Origin: Alisma plantago-aquatica
Lineage: Eukaryota > Streptophyta > Magnoliopsida > Alismatales > Alismataceae
Direction: 5' to 3'
NCBI GenBank assembly: GCA_963693085.1
Contig: OY856410.1
Coordinates: 882,681,335-882,745,334 of the forward strand
Length of the DNA stretch: 64,000 nucleotides
Both the position numbers and the translations under genes were made by a program. Below are positions 30,017 through 42,616 of the stretch, piece by piece (the first letter of the stretch is position 1; each line of letters opens with the position of its first letter). A model generated the notes under the pieces. It did not search any database and had not been told where the DNA came from. It worked only from the letters and a program-made list of their open reading frames with translations.

Positions 30017-33000
30017 TTAGAGCCAGTCACCAAGGAAACGCAGTCCTTGTGACCTAGCATGACCATCATGCTTCTGCTGAGAAAGGGCCTTAGTCAGTGG
30101 ATCAGCTATGTTGTCTTCAGTTGGTACTTTGCAAATCTTCACATCTCCTCGCTGTACGATCTCTCGTATGAGATGGAAGCGCCGCAGTATGTGCTTGGAC
30201 CACTGATGTGATCTGGGCTCCTTAGCTTGTGCAATAGCTCCATTATTGTCACAATAAAGCTCAATTGCATCACAGCTACTGGGAACTACACCAAGTTAAA
30301 AAATGAACTTCCTGATCCACATAGCCTCCTTTGCTGCATGCGAAGCAGCAATATACTCGGCCTCTGTAGTAGAATCGGCAACTGTTTCTTGCTTGGAACT
30401 CTTCCAGCTCACAGCTCCATTATTAAGGCAAAACACAAATCCTGACTGCGATCTGTAATCATCTTTATCGGTTTGGAAGCTTGCATCGGTGTAACCCTTT
30501 ACAACCAGCTCTTCCTCGCCGCCGTACACAAGAAACTGATCCTTAGTCCTTCGCAAGTACTTGAGGATGTTCTTCACGGCTGTCCAGTGAGCATCCCTGG
30601 GATCTGACTGGTACCTGCTCGTAATGCTGAGAGCATACGAGACATCTGGGTGTGTGCACAACATAGCGTACATGATGGATCCGATGGCTGATGCATATGG
30701 GATCCCATTCATACGCTCCCTCTCTTCACAAGATTGGGGACATTGAGCTCTAGAGACGGTAACTCCATGTAGCATAGGGACGTTGCCTATCTTTGAGTTC
30801 TCCATGCTGAACCGCTTCAACACCTTGTCAATGTACGTGCTCTGACTTAGTCCGAGAAGCCTTCTAGATCTATCTCTATAGATCTTAATTCCTATAATAT
30901 AGGATGCTTCTCCTAAGTCCTTCATTGAGAAAGTTTTCCCAAGCCAAGTCTTTACCTTCTCTAAGGCTAAGACATCATTCCCCATCAAAAGTATGTCATC
31001 CACATACAATATGAGGAATGTGGTCGAGCTCCCACTAACCTTCTTGTACACACAAGGTTCATCTTCATTTTGAATAAAGCCAAACACTTTGACTTCTTCA
31101 TCAAATCAAAGATTCCAACTCCGAGATGCTTGCTTCAATCCATAGATTGACCTTTGCAACTTACATACTTTATTGGCATTCTTTGGATCTACAAAACCTT
31201 CAGGTTGTGTCATGTACACATCCTCATGTATATTCCCATTAAGGAATGTGGTTTTAAAATCCATCTGCCAAATCTCATAGTCATAATAAGCTGCAATAGC
31301 AAGCATGATCCTGATGGACTTAATCATGGCAACTGGAGAAAAGGATTCGTCATAGTCAACACCTTGAATTTGTCGAAAACCCTTCGCAACTAATCTTCCT
31401 TTATAAGTTTGCACATTGCCATCCATGTCGGTCTTTTTCTTAAAGACCCACTTGCACCCTATGGGTTTTACCCCTTCGGGTGGTTCCACCAAAGTCCATA
31501 CTTTGTTGGAGTACATGGATTCCATCTCAGATCTCATGGCTTCAAGCCATTTCTCAGAATCTGGTCCCTCCATAGCCTCTACGTAGGTAGTTGGATCATC
31601 ATCTATGATCAACTCTCCACCTTCCTGAGTTACAAGGTATCCAAACCTCTCAGGTTCAAGGCGAGTCCTACTAGATCTACGAGGTCCTTGTGTTACCTGA
31701 GGAGACTGAAATTCCACAACACCTTGTGAATCTACATTTTCCTCTGGTACATCTACCGGTTCAATGTTCTCTTGTTGGGCTTGAACCTCTTCAAGCTCTA
31801 TATTCCTCCCACTGTTTCCTTTGGAAATAAATTCCTTCTCTAGGAACACAGCATCCCTGGCAACAAACACTTTGTTGTTAGTAGGGTGGTATAGATAGTA
31901 TCCCTTGGTTTCCTTGGGATATCCAACAAAGTAACATTTATCAGATTTGGGTCCAAGCTTATCAGGAAACATTTTCTTGACGTAAGCCCCACAACCCCAA
32001 ATCTTCATAAAAGACAAATTGGGACGCTTCCCAGTCCATATCTCATATGGTGTCTTTTGAACCGATTTAGATGGTACACGGTTAAGTGTAAACGCGGCGG
32101 TTTCAAGAGCATAACCCCAGAAAGAAATTGGAAGATCAGCAAAACTCATCATTGATCACACCATATCTAACAATGTGCGATTCCTTCTTTCAGACACACC
32201 ATTATGCTATGGTGTTCCAGGCGGAGTCCATTGTGATACAATACCACGGGCTCGCAGAAGGTCCTCAAACTCCTGGCTCAAGTATTCTCCACCTCGATCG
32301 GAACGAAGTGCCTTAATACTTTTACCAAGCTGGTTATGTACTTCATTCATGAAATCCTTGAACCTTTCAAGGGTTTCTGACTTATGTTTCATCAGATACA
32401 CATAGCCATACCTACTGAAATCATCAGTAAAGGTAATGAAGTACTAATACCCACCTCTAGCATTAGTTCTAAAAGGCCCACATACATCAGTATGTATGAG
32501 TCCTAATAGATCACTAGCTCTCTCACCTTTACCTGAAAAGGGAGTCTTGGTCATCTTGCCCAACAAACAAGATTCACATGTCTCTATTGATTCATAATCA
32601 AAAGAGTCTAGATAACCATCTTTATGGAGTCTAGAAATGCGCTTCTCATTTATGTGCCCTAGACGACAATGCCAGAGATATGTTTTGTTTGAGTCGTTGA
32701 GTTTTTGCTTTTTGGTGTTTACGTAGTATACACTTGTCTCCAAGTCTATCAAGTATAGACCATAAGACATAGGGGCACTGCCATAAAAGATCCCATCTTT
32801 AGAAATGGAACACTTTCCATTCTTAATAAGAAATTCAAATCCATCTTTGTCCAAACAAGAGACGGAAATGATGTTCCTATTTATGGCAGGTACATAATAG
32901 CAGTTCTTCAACTCTATTATTAGCCCACTAGGTAGAGTTAACTCATAGGTTCCTACGGCACTGGCGGCAACTCTTGCCCCATTAGCAACATGTAGTTCAA

Positions 33001-33406
33001 CCTCGCCTTTCCCCAAAGGCCTACTTCTTTTAAGATCCTTCACATTTGAACAAATGTGAGATCCACATCCGGTATCAAGCACCCATGACGAAGAAGTAGT
33101 AAAGTTAATCTCTATCACGTATACACCAGAAGTAGAGATCTCTATCTCTGACTTCTTCTTCCATTGTTCCTTCCATCCTCTCCATGTAGAAGAAATTGGT
33201 TTGGTGAGAGAACACTTCTCTCCCTTACCTACTTTCTTCTTCACCAATGCATTAAGCGTACAAAGAGTGGATTCTAAGGCTCCTGGTATATCTGGATTGT
33301 GCAGAACACTTCTCACAGTCCTCAACCAGTTATGGAATTTATTCTCAATTAATTTTCCCATTTTAAAAGATGATTCTTTTTCCATCCTACAAGAGAAAAT
33401 TTGCAT
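30017..33406 (-). pseudogene. Copia 1 gag-pol polyprotein: one frame, five nonsense codons, gag deleted
   Basis: A single minus-strand frame of 1130 codons runs from 33406 to 30017 without a frameshift. A short gag start (KFHNWLRTVRSVL) is fused to gag-distal residues. Then come protease (SWVLDTGCGSHICSN, about 33080), the GAG-pre-integrase HCRLGHI...CESCLLGK block (about 32660-32560), the integrase core (LIHTDVCGPF; ALRSDRGGEYLSQEFE; HNGVSERRNRTLLDM), and RT (PIGCKWVFKKKTD; SIYGLKQASRSWN; LILYVDDILLMGND about 31030-30980). RNase H follows (KGYTDASFQTDKDD; DSTTEAEYIAASHAAKEAMW; ELYCDNNGAIAQ; NIADPLTK). Stops lie at 32444, 32207, 32156, 31106 and 30296. Four are explicable as CAG to TAG or CGA to TGA. 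Confidence 0.93.
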
Positions 33407-34758
33407 TTGTCAAAACCTTTTTGATTTGATTTGAAAAAAAAATTTGTCGATAGTTAATTAGGCCTTTAATTAATTACCGCTCCCACTATTTTGACTCAAA
33501 TTGATAGCCCTCACAATCAATTTGGAAGATTGTAGCGTACAATCTTCTAGTGGGTCAAGATCCTAGAATCCTCTAAGCCATGGACCAGCTTTGGCTGTCA
33601 CCCACAACTCAGATCTTCCGGGTAGGCAACTCTTGCCAATTGCATCATATGCAACTCTTGATGAATGAACATGCACAACACCTTGCCATGAACATTCTGT
33701 GTCTCTGAGCTTAGACGCTCTAAGAATCACCAGTTAAGTCTAACCCAAAAGCCGACACGGTAAACATGCACCCTGCTTTGGCAGAACCTACATGTCGACC
33801 CTTCACACTTCCACAAGATAGACGGCGCACCACGCTTTGGCGTAACCTATGCTTGGTCGATCAAGTTTGCCATGTGTGTCGCTAATGGAAGGCATATAAG
33901 ACTTAATATTTTAATGAGGGATTTGGTTTTATATACATATACATATCCAATCACCACAATATATAGTACGTATCATATACATGCTATATCCCACAGAAAA
34001 CATGCATAAACGATAAAAAGCAATGATAATGGCCATCCTATTTGTGATTCCTTGAGCCAAGAGGAATCACGGTCATCTAGGTCTACATCACATGCAACAT
34101 GTATAAGATGAAATCTGTGCCTGCCTTTCTAGGTTTGATCAGCTCATCTCCATGATTGATCGGCTCGCCATCAGGTAGGTTGTTCGGGTGCCACCAGCCG
34201 ATCGACTGGCGCCTCCAGCCGATCGGTTCACCGGTCATCGTGCATCTCCTCAGGTCGCCACCCGCTCATCTCGTTCCTCGAACCGGCCGTCAGGATCACC
34301 AACCGATCGGTTCACTCCTTGAACTGATTGTCTTCAGGTCATCCGCCGTTCTTTGACATAACAGGAAATAAAATCTATCCTATTTACAATTGAATTGTGA
34401 AACCCCGAGTTACATTCGGGGGGAGCAAAGGTAGGAAAAGAATTCTCGAATTATTTCGAGTTACATCAAGAATATGAGAAAGGGAATCGGTGCGCAGACC
34501 GAGATGCAAGAAACTACGCAAACAACCACACACAGATATAGGGGTTGATAGGCCATAATCATGCTACACATCCACCACAAAACTCGTTTAAGGGCGACGC
34601 GTATCGAGTGCATTAATATTACATATCATATATGTATATTAGGGATTTGTGGATTGGACATGTATAAAACCGATATTATTTGCATCGCATGCAATAAATA
34701 AAGGCGACAAACCAAAATCGATCACATCGATAATCCTAAAATATAGAGAGGTTGACGT
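33407..34758 (-). other. Copia 1 5' leader between primer site and gag start
   Basis: No coding frame is seen. Near-palindromes of the LTR type occur at 34195-34335 (gccgatcggttc, aaccggccgtc, aaccgatcggttc), showing that the motif is not confined to the LTR. The segment 33490-33900 resembles 49185-49600 in copia 2, so it is family sequence. Confidence 0.6.
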
Positions 34759-34772
34759 GGCTCTGATACCAC
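34759..34772 (-). other. Copia 1 primer-binding site (initiator Met tRNA)
   Basis: The reverse complement reads gtggtatcagagcc, matching the standard TGGTATCAGAGCC primer site directly beside the 5' LTR (34773). It fixes the element's minus orientation. Confidence 0.93.
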
Positions 34773-37015
34773 TGTTGGGTTTTCGAGGAGGCAGAGAAGC
34801 AGCGGAAACAAAAATTTTCTCCCCAAACCCAGAACAAAAGGAATAGCGTCAACATCTATATAATAGGAAAGATGGTTTGTGAATCATACCTTATCCCGAG
34901 GCTTGCTCGGCGACAGTGCCACGCGCCTTGCGCGGTCTTCACCTCCGGTCTTGGACGGTGTCTGTGCAGCTCCTGGTCGCACCGGGACTGACGACTCCTC
35001 CTCCTACCAGACTGTCGGATGACAGTTGTCCTCCTGAGCGACAGTGACCTCCCGCCTCTGAAGTAGTCCACATGGACCACCTGGAACTCCACTCTCCTTG
35101 TCCCACAAGGAAGTGGAAGGAGTCGCACCCTCCTGTTGACGTACTAGTCGCCAACACAATCTCCTACTGTCAATTGCAACTGCAGTTGTCCATCCCTTGT
35201 TGCACCTCCCTTTGCGGGAAGCACTTGCTCGGGCTCTCTCCCGGTTACCAAAACCAGAGAGAACGACAACTTTGCAGAGCAATCAACTTGCACTGAGTTG
35301 TACTCTTAGAAGCCCCCAATACCCCTATATTTATAGGCGGGTCATGGGACAGGGTTCTCTGTGCCCGGCAATACGGGACTAAAGCAGGAGTAGAAGGGTT
35401 CGGGATTTTCCACAAAAAGCAACCATCTCGCAACCTGAACCGATCGGTGCACAAGTGAACCGGTCGGTTGGGGACCTGAACCGATCGGTTCACCACTGAA
35501 CCGATCGTTTGGGACCCTTGAACCTATCGGTTCACTCATGAACCGGTCGGTTGGGGTTCCAGGTTGGTTCCCGATTGACTTTCCTTGTTTCTTTCCCAAT
35601 TGGTATCGAATACCAATATTATTCCCAATCGAATTGGGCAATTTGAAACGAAAGGAAAATTCTCACCAATCTTACTTTCCCAAGTTGCTCGATTGCACCA
35701 GTTGAACCGATCGGTTCAACACTTGAACCGGTCATTTCACTCTGTGCATGAGCCGATCGGTTCAACAATTGAGTCGACTGGTTCAGCAACCTCAGCCGAC
35801 CGGTTCATCACATGAACCGATCGGTTGGGAATGCAGATTGTGCAGAATCAGTCAAATGCGATTTCAATCAATCCGATACTCCAATCAATGTGTCCAACAC
35901 CTTGAACATTATGATATTGAGCTATCGATTAATTGAGTGTTTAATTGAACTACTAAACTCCTTTAGTAACCAATCTAAACATTGCTTGTGGACAAAACTC
36001 CTCTTCCAGGTTAAATCCTATGTGTGTGACCCTGCAGGTCCATTTCACGTTGGCAGTGAAAGTCCATAACACTTATGACTTCACAAGCAAAGAACAGTGC
36101 CTAGTCACACATCATTGCTACCCAAGTGAAAGTAGAAAGTTGGAGAAAAACTTTCATCCTACAATCCGTGAATGGTGTTACAGTGAATGTATAATTCCTT
36201 TGTCACTGATATCCAGAATGAACTCGAGGCATGGAACAGTCATCCTATCAATGTTCATTCATTTCCTTGATCTCAGAGTAGACCGAGTGAGATGTGTATG
36301 ACATCAATATCACATATTGATTCACACGTGCATGCGCATGCCTTTCTCAATCCTACTCATCAAGTGGCCAAGGATATCAACCTCCCTTAGGAGGGACAAA
36401 TCCCATATCTATCACTCACCCCTCAAAAGCCCCATGTGTCAAAGCCACCCAATCATCACCTTTATAACAATCCATGTTTCAGGACTGCGTTTGATGATGT
36501 CAAAGTGTACCCAATGACATGTGTTGAGTGAAGTGATTTCAAGTCTAAGAATCACACTCACCATCATCACTGTGAGAGCTGACTGTGACTACCAAGTCAT
36601 GGTTCCATGTGTCACTCTCACGGTGGGTCTGTCCGGTACCTTGTTCTCTAACAAGTACCTATGTGCTTGGTTTGATATCACCATATCATGACTAATGAGA
36701 TTCTGTCATCAACCAACACACAATCCAGTCTTTAGTGTTATTGATGTCTATGGTTATTTCCACAATAACAACCGACTAGGGACTAAACAAGAAAGAATAC
36801 TCTTAGCATCCGTATGATCTCATCGTTTAGGTCCTCAACCCAAAAGCATACGTCATTGAGTAAAACAATCTTTATACATCTATCATGTTACACCATCATC
36901 TCAGAAACAGTTTAAACATATAGATTGGAAATTGCCTTTATTATTATTCAAATCATTTACAAAGTATCCCATTACAATCATCATATGACTTGCTCTATGG
37001 GCATACCTACCAACA
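34773..37015 (-). repeat. Copia 1 5' LTR (2243 bp)
   Basis: About 98 percent identical by eye to 27759-30001 and of the same length. It has a TATA box at 35325-35337 and a palindrome array at 35432-35829. The right terminus CCAACA abuts the duplicated gtatg. Confidence 0.95.
35432..35829. repeat. GAACCGATCGGTTC palindrome array, copia 1 5' LTR
   Basis: The same two groups of about six motifs as in the 3' LTR. Differences are few (for example ccgatcggtgcac for ccgatcggttcac, and ccctatcgg for tcgatcag). Confidence 0.85.
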
Positions 37016-37020
37016 GTATG
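37016..37020. repeat. Copia 1 target duplication, right copy
   Basis: gtatg, identical to 27754-27758. Confidence 0.93.
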
Positions 37021-37493
37021 GAATCAAATGAGGGTAAAAACAACACCCCAACCGACACTCCACGTGTGCATAAGCCTAAATTAGCAGTTGAGTGTGGGAA
37101 TCCCAAAAATCCACTATCATATCTTTTTTAGAAGAGAGCACAACTGGGATTGTTAAAGTTAGCCAAGATTTCATCTTTTGTATCCATAACAGTGAATTTT
37201 TTTTGTGTTGTACATCCACTAGTTGTCTGGCTTGATTATCCAAATTCTTCTTAGTTTTATTTATTTGATTGTTTCGCTTAATTTGTGACCACCATTAATG
37301 AACTAAAACTTCTCTATCTTATATATTTAAATTGAGATGATGGCTATGAATATAAACCTAATGTACATGGTTGGTTGAGTTTATTGCATATATTCATTTC
37401 ATTTAATCCATGCATGAGCTTAAATACTCCTTCATTTGTGTGGTCATGCTCTTTTTGCTTGAGGAGAAGTAATGGTTCAATCTTAGGGGTATT
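37021..37493 (+). other. Athila-like 3' non-coding end with polypurine tract
   Basis: AT-rich DNA that continues 27753 and ends in tcttaggggtatt (about 37481-37493), a polypurine-like tract directly before the 3' LTR. Confidence 0.65.
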
Positions 37494-39879
37494 TGTTGTG
37501 TGCTTTCCACATCAACTTTTCACATGATTTCACACACAAATTCAGTTCATTTTGTTCTCATTTAGCCTCTATTCATATTATTCTTGCCACCTTTTTGTTA
37601 TTTTTCTCATCGCCTGATGTGTATTGCAGATATGTTTAAAAAGGACCAAATTGGAGATAGCCCAACTCAAAGCTGACATCATTGGGGCTTCTCCATGTCT
37701 TGCAGACATTCATACTTCTAGTTCTGCTGAAATAGCATCACACACAACATGTCTGAATTAAGACACGGCATGTGTGATTCCAGAAAGCCATGCACCCAGC
37801 TAAAGTGACAAAGACACGGCGTGTTCCCTTTCGGAACACGACATGTGCGATTCCAGAAGGTTCCGAGTATAGCAAAGACACATAGTGTTCCTCTCAGACA
37901 TGGCGTGTACCTAGAGACGCAGAGTCGGCTATATGTTTCTAGAAATGTACACATCATGTCTTGATTCAGACATGCAGTGTGCTGTACACTTGGAGCAACT
38001 GTCGAAGGCCAGGACACGACGTGTCCAAAGGAAGACATTGTGTGTCGCTATTAGTTTCAGCAAAATTGAAAAATGACGCCTCTCATTTTTAAAGATGAAA
38101 ACAACATATGGAGAAATTATCATTGGTCATAATTCAAAAGTATTTTGTCCAAGAGCAAGGCTAGAGTAAAAGGAGGGCGATTTTGAGGTGGAAGAAGGTG
38201 GTGCCAAAGAACCCCCATTCTTCTTCTCTTCTCCATTTTCTTCTCCGAAGGTGCAGCATAGCTTCTTCTCTCAACCAAGCTTCTCGAGAGGGAAGTTTGT
38301 CTGATTTGGAGTAGCTATAGGAGTGGAATTTCATCCCCAAGACATAATTCTACTCTTCTTGGGTTACACCTTTGCACTCTTAGCTTTTCCTACTCTAAAC
38401 CATGTTAAACTCTGAAATTTCTGCATCTTTTCTATTGTACATCATCATGGATGAGTAGACTCTTTTTCTTAGGCATGGGGGAGTAGATCCCATGTCATAG
38501 CATGTATGGAACATGATAATTTCATACTAAATGCTAAGTTGTTTGTTTTCCACCTTGTGAGTACCAGTTTCTTACTTCTTTCATGTATGGCTGGCCACTT
38601 TATGTGCATGTTTTATGCTTTCTTGCTTGATCTGAGAAGATAGGTAGGAGAGTAAGGAGGTACTCTCTTGTAAACTCCTCCTTTACCATGAGAGTGGAAA
38701 TTATGGAGTTGAGGAGTAGGATTGTGATCTAAAATGAAATTCATACATGAGAATGTTGTATTGAGTTAGGATCTTTGTACTTGCATCGAGAGATGAAGTA
38801 CAACATACAACTCTCCTTTAAAACAAGTTCTTAGTATGTTTAAATTTCATGATCCTATTTTATGCTATGATATGTTGGTGAAATCCTAAGTCCAAGATCC
38901 TTCCATATATAAAATCAACCCTCTTTTAGTAATCCATCTACTATTTTGTTTAGTTCTAAAATTTTAGCTTAAGCAACCAAATCACTCTTTAAAAAGATCT
39001 AGATTGTTCAACCTTAGCACTATTGCATTTAATTGATTACTAAAGCTCCTTGTGTTTGATCTCAACTACAACTACTCCCTTATACTTGCACAAATTGGTT
39101 AGTTGAGTAAAAGGTCTCTCTTAAGATTGAAACTCGTTAGTAAAACAACCAATAGAAATCCTAATTTAATTTGAGCACTAACATGGTTATAAACCCATTT
39201 ATTCACAACAAGGCATCTTTTGAATTTTTCTCCTCCTTCATACAATTTTCATACCTCATCAAATATGAAGTTTGTATTGCTTCTGAAATATAAAATTATC
39301 ATGTGATGTTGGGTTTACTAACCCACTTTACATCCTTATCATGGCCATTTTTGAATATGTTGCTTATAGAATCATTTCATCTTTCCATACTATATTGCAT
39401 GCTTATTAGACTAGTAATCTAGAGTAGTGATACTTTTATACAACCATAAATATTGAACATTTGGACTAAAAAAGTAAATATTGAACATGTGTCCCACCTT
39501 TAATATATTAGGTTTCGATGATTTAATCCCCCTTTCCCTTGGGGTATCAGGGTTCTAATCCCCCTTATCCTTGGAGGATTAGGGTTTTAATCCCACTCCC
39601 TCCCTGGATTGAGATCTTATGGTGTCTTTGCCCTACAATATATTGACTTATTCTAACATGCATACACATCTTTTTGTTGTTGTTGTTGTTGTGAATTTTA
39701 GGAAAGATCCTTGAAATGATTATATTGTTTTCATTAATTTTATCACCTCATTCTTTTGTTGATTACCATTTGATCATGTCCTCTTGAATTTACCTACATG
39801 ATGTAAGTCCTTTACTGTATTTAGAACATCCTTTTTTTTACACACTTACTAATGCTCATAAACAGTTTTGTTATGCACA
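37494..39879 (+). repeat. Athila-like 3' LTR (2386 bp)
   Basis: Aligns end to end with 21234-23624. The first ~600 bp, which hold the palindrome array (37739-38047), are much more diverged than the rest (by eye about 12 against about 3 percent). The AATCCCCCTT/GGATTAGGGTTTT block recurs at about 39520-39605 as at 23270-23345. Confidence 0.88.
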
Positions 39880-41539
39880 TACTATCTTTATTTTTCTCTT
39901 TCTTGGTGTTGTTCCCAAACCACCCATGTTTAGGTTTTTTGAAGATAATGACTTTTGAATATCATCTTTAGGAGTTTTAGTTGAGGATATATTTAGATGG
40001 CTAGGTTTCCTTCTACAATTGGTCTTGTGTGCAATTAGATGTTACATATTATATTATTATACCACCCTTAAGGTGGGGAACATATGAATAATGATGAAAA
40101 TAATGTTGTTATAGTTTAACTCTTTACTGCATAAAGACTTTATTTGATATAGCATGCTTGACAAATTATGTTCATCTTTTCCATCATATACATAAGTATG
40201 TTTGGCTTGTATGGATTTATTCCTCAAATAAGTAAGATGAGTGGATCCCTTCTCAAGTCCCACTCTTTACAACATTACTTAAAAATACCATAAAGATGAC
40301 ATGTTTAATGACATTCCTATTATATTTCTAATTTTAGTCCAATCATGTTTGAGTGGGCACATGATTAACATCAGGGGATACTCTTAGAATATTAGAAATA
40401 ACATGCCAATTTGTATTTCCATCATGCTTATCCAAATCCACAAAAGATCATATTTTCAGCATATTACGGGATTATAGAGCAAGATTAGGATTTGCATGTA
40501 TAATGTATGCTAGAAATGCATCAAAGGTTACATGACTTACTTCAAAGTATATGACACAAATTTCACATAAGAAACCATGATTTGAGCACCAAATATATGA
40601 GATTCATCCTCTAAAATCTCATTCCACCAAGAGCAAATGTATTTAGAGTAAAGAGAGAAGGCAACAAGGTTCTTAGCTTTAAGGAACAAGAACCTCCACG
40701 AAACACTATGGCTTCAACACAAGGAAGAAGAAGATAACAAAAAAAATAAAAATTAATTAGGAGAGATGATGTAACATGGCTTCGGGTTTGGAAAGAAAAT
40801 AGAAATCCTTAGAATCTCCAAAAGAAGATGAATCTTTAACACACACAAGGACCTGCAAGCTTTAAAAATTCCCATCAATCTTGGATTCATTGACCATCTA
40901 ACTTTTAATTGACCTATTGTGCTCCTCGTAAATCTCAAGTAGATCCCCAAAAATTGTCAAATGGTTGCTTGCCTGAAGGGAGATAGAAATATATAGGTCT
41001 AAGGAAAAAGGTTAAAGTTTTGAATAGTCCTCTAATAGAATTCTCATTGGTTAATATATGATCTTACATCGGTTTTCCTAATTAGGTTTTCCATATGTTA
41101 AATAGTTGTTTCCTTGTCAATCCACATATCCAACTCCTTAATTAGTTTAGGAAACTATATCACTCATCACTTGGGATATCAAATCTCGTCAGTTGCCACA
41201 CCTTGAGTCATCATCAACTTATAGCCCTAGGGTTTTCATCAGTGGTTGCAACCATCTCCCTCATCATTTGAGAGGGACATGTCTGGCCAACAGTTGTCGA
41301 GTCTAGTAATATCATCAATTGATGATGTCTAGGAAATCCATTTGTTGGGGAGCTCATGACTCCCATAGATTGAGAGGTCTATCAAGCATCACTCGACCAC
41401 CTCCACCACAACACCTAGATAGGGTTAGGGTTAGATATGAAACCCTAATAAATCTATGTCCAAAAAAGTCCAAAAATAAAGAAAAATAAGAATTGTTATA
41501 AAGGTGAATGCATGTACAATAACATTTTGTACAAATTTC
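39880..41539. other. Unassigned AT-rich DNA, probably LTR/leader of gypsy element 2
   Basis: No coding frame is recognised; the open frames of 65-73 codons here show no family features. It lies where the 3' LTR of the minus-strand gypsy fragment at 41540-42616 would be expected. Left of 39880 is the Athila-like LTR. Confidence 0.35.
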
Positions 41540-42616
41540 AATTAGATCCTTAGCATGTGGTGAATTTTCATACAATCCATCAATTTATATGAAGTGAAAA
41601 TTCAAGCAACAAAAGTTCAATAAGGATCAAATTAGAGTTGTAACTTTGTCAGTTGATTCCAAAACATAATAAAACTTTCAATTGATGTAATAAACACTCA
41701 ATTATGAATACATATCATGTTTAAGGATTAATACATGTCAAAGTCCTTATGACAATAAACCCTTAATAAGGATTTTGCCCCCAAAATCCTATAATAACAA
41801 AGATGGGTACTTCCTATGCATCTCATCCAATAACTCCCATTTGGCCTTCTTCATGCCACAATCTCACTAAGACTATATCCTTCTTCCTTAGCTTCTACAT
41901 AGATTTATATAAGATCAACATATAACCCTCAACATATGATATGCCATCATCTAACTAGACTCCCAGTAGCTCTATCATTTGCATTATATCTGGATGACAC
42001 TTCCTCGACATAAAAACATGAAATATGTTTTGAAACTTGTGCAACTTTGGTGGTAACTCCAACTTGTAATCCACCTTACCAAATCTAGTTGTGATGTGAT
42101 AAGGTCCCATAAACCTAGGAGTCAACTTACTCCTCTTACAAAACCTCAAAATAACTTTCCAAGGGGAGACTTTGAGATACACAAGTGTGCAACTTGGAAC
42201 TCCAATAGTATGGTAGTTGTACACATGACTTCTACATGTCCTATGTTGCTTTGGATTATATATTGTCTAAAGTTTGTTAAACCAACGTGTGACCTAACAA
42301 CTGATATTCTCCTATATTATACCAACAAAGAGATTATATATAATTCCTTCCATACAAATCCATATGCAGTGTCATATACAAGCTCCTATGATAACTATTA
42401 TTGTAAGAAAACTTGATCAAATTAAGATGAATACCCCAAATTCCAAGAAACTAGAGCATACATGATCTCCACATATCCTCTAAGGTCTATGTGGTTCTGT
42501 CTATATGACCACCCACCTGTGGGTGAATATTGTGTTGCACTTCAACTTCATCTTGAAAGCTCCATGAAGATACAAATAAAACCAACTTGTGAACTGAGGA
42601 CCTCTAGCTGACACTA
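41540..42616 (-). mobile_element. Ty3/gypsy chromovirus fragment 2 (integrase C-terminus)
   Basis: The stretch at 41556-41640 aligns with 53-150 of element 1, so the two are copies of one family. Minus-strand translation of 41955-42224 gives VYLKVSPWKVILRFCKRSKL, TPRFMGPYHITTRFGKVDYK and LELPPKLHKFQNIFHVFMSRK, the chromovirus integrase GPY/F block that precedes the chromodomain. Further right (42300-42616) the integrase core is degraded. The homology stops at about 42616, where element 1 continues, marking another insertion. Confidence 0.8.

Larger units (their letters stand above)
27759..37015 (-). mobile_element. Ty1/copia element 1 (9257 bp), young, gag-deleted
   Basis: It has two 2243-bp LTRs (TGTTGGG...CCAACA), a 5-bp target duplication gtatg, an initiator-Met primer site next to the right-hand (5') LTR, a polypurine tract next to the left-hand (3') LTR, and a minus-strand protease-integrase-RT-RNase H frame. 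The domain order places it in Ty1/copia, and RT/RNase H motifs suggest the Tork/Angela group (tentative). By eye the LTRs differ at roughly 40-45 sites (about 2 percent), so insertion was recent compared with the rest of the window. The central part of gag is missing. It interrupts the Athila-like element's 3' region. Confidence 0.96.
21234..39879 (+). mobile_element. Athila-like Ty3/gypsy derivative with nested copia element
   Basis: Two direct LTR copies (21234-23624 and 37494-39879) flank, in order, the last ~125 codons of integrase, a long spacer, an ATHILA-domain ORF, a LINE 3' fragment, a 9.26-kb copia insertion and a short 3' non-coding stretch ending in a polypurine tract. Without the copia element and one gtatg duplication it measures about 9.4 kb. 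Primer site, gag, protease, RT, RNase H and the integrase core are absent. Flanks gcaat (left) and tacta (right) do not match, so no target duplication is visible. Deletion or unequal recombination between two elements is the likely cause. Confidence 0.85.

Noticed and set aside
34759..34772. tRNA gene fragment
   Set aside because: Only the 13-14 bp complementary to the 3' end of initiator Met tRNA, beside an LTR; it is a primer-binding site.
37016..37493. 68-codon open frame after copia 1 as a gene
   Set aside because: It begins inside the copia LTR and crosses the element junction, so it is accidental.
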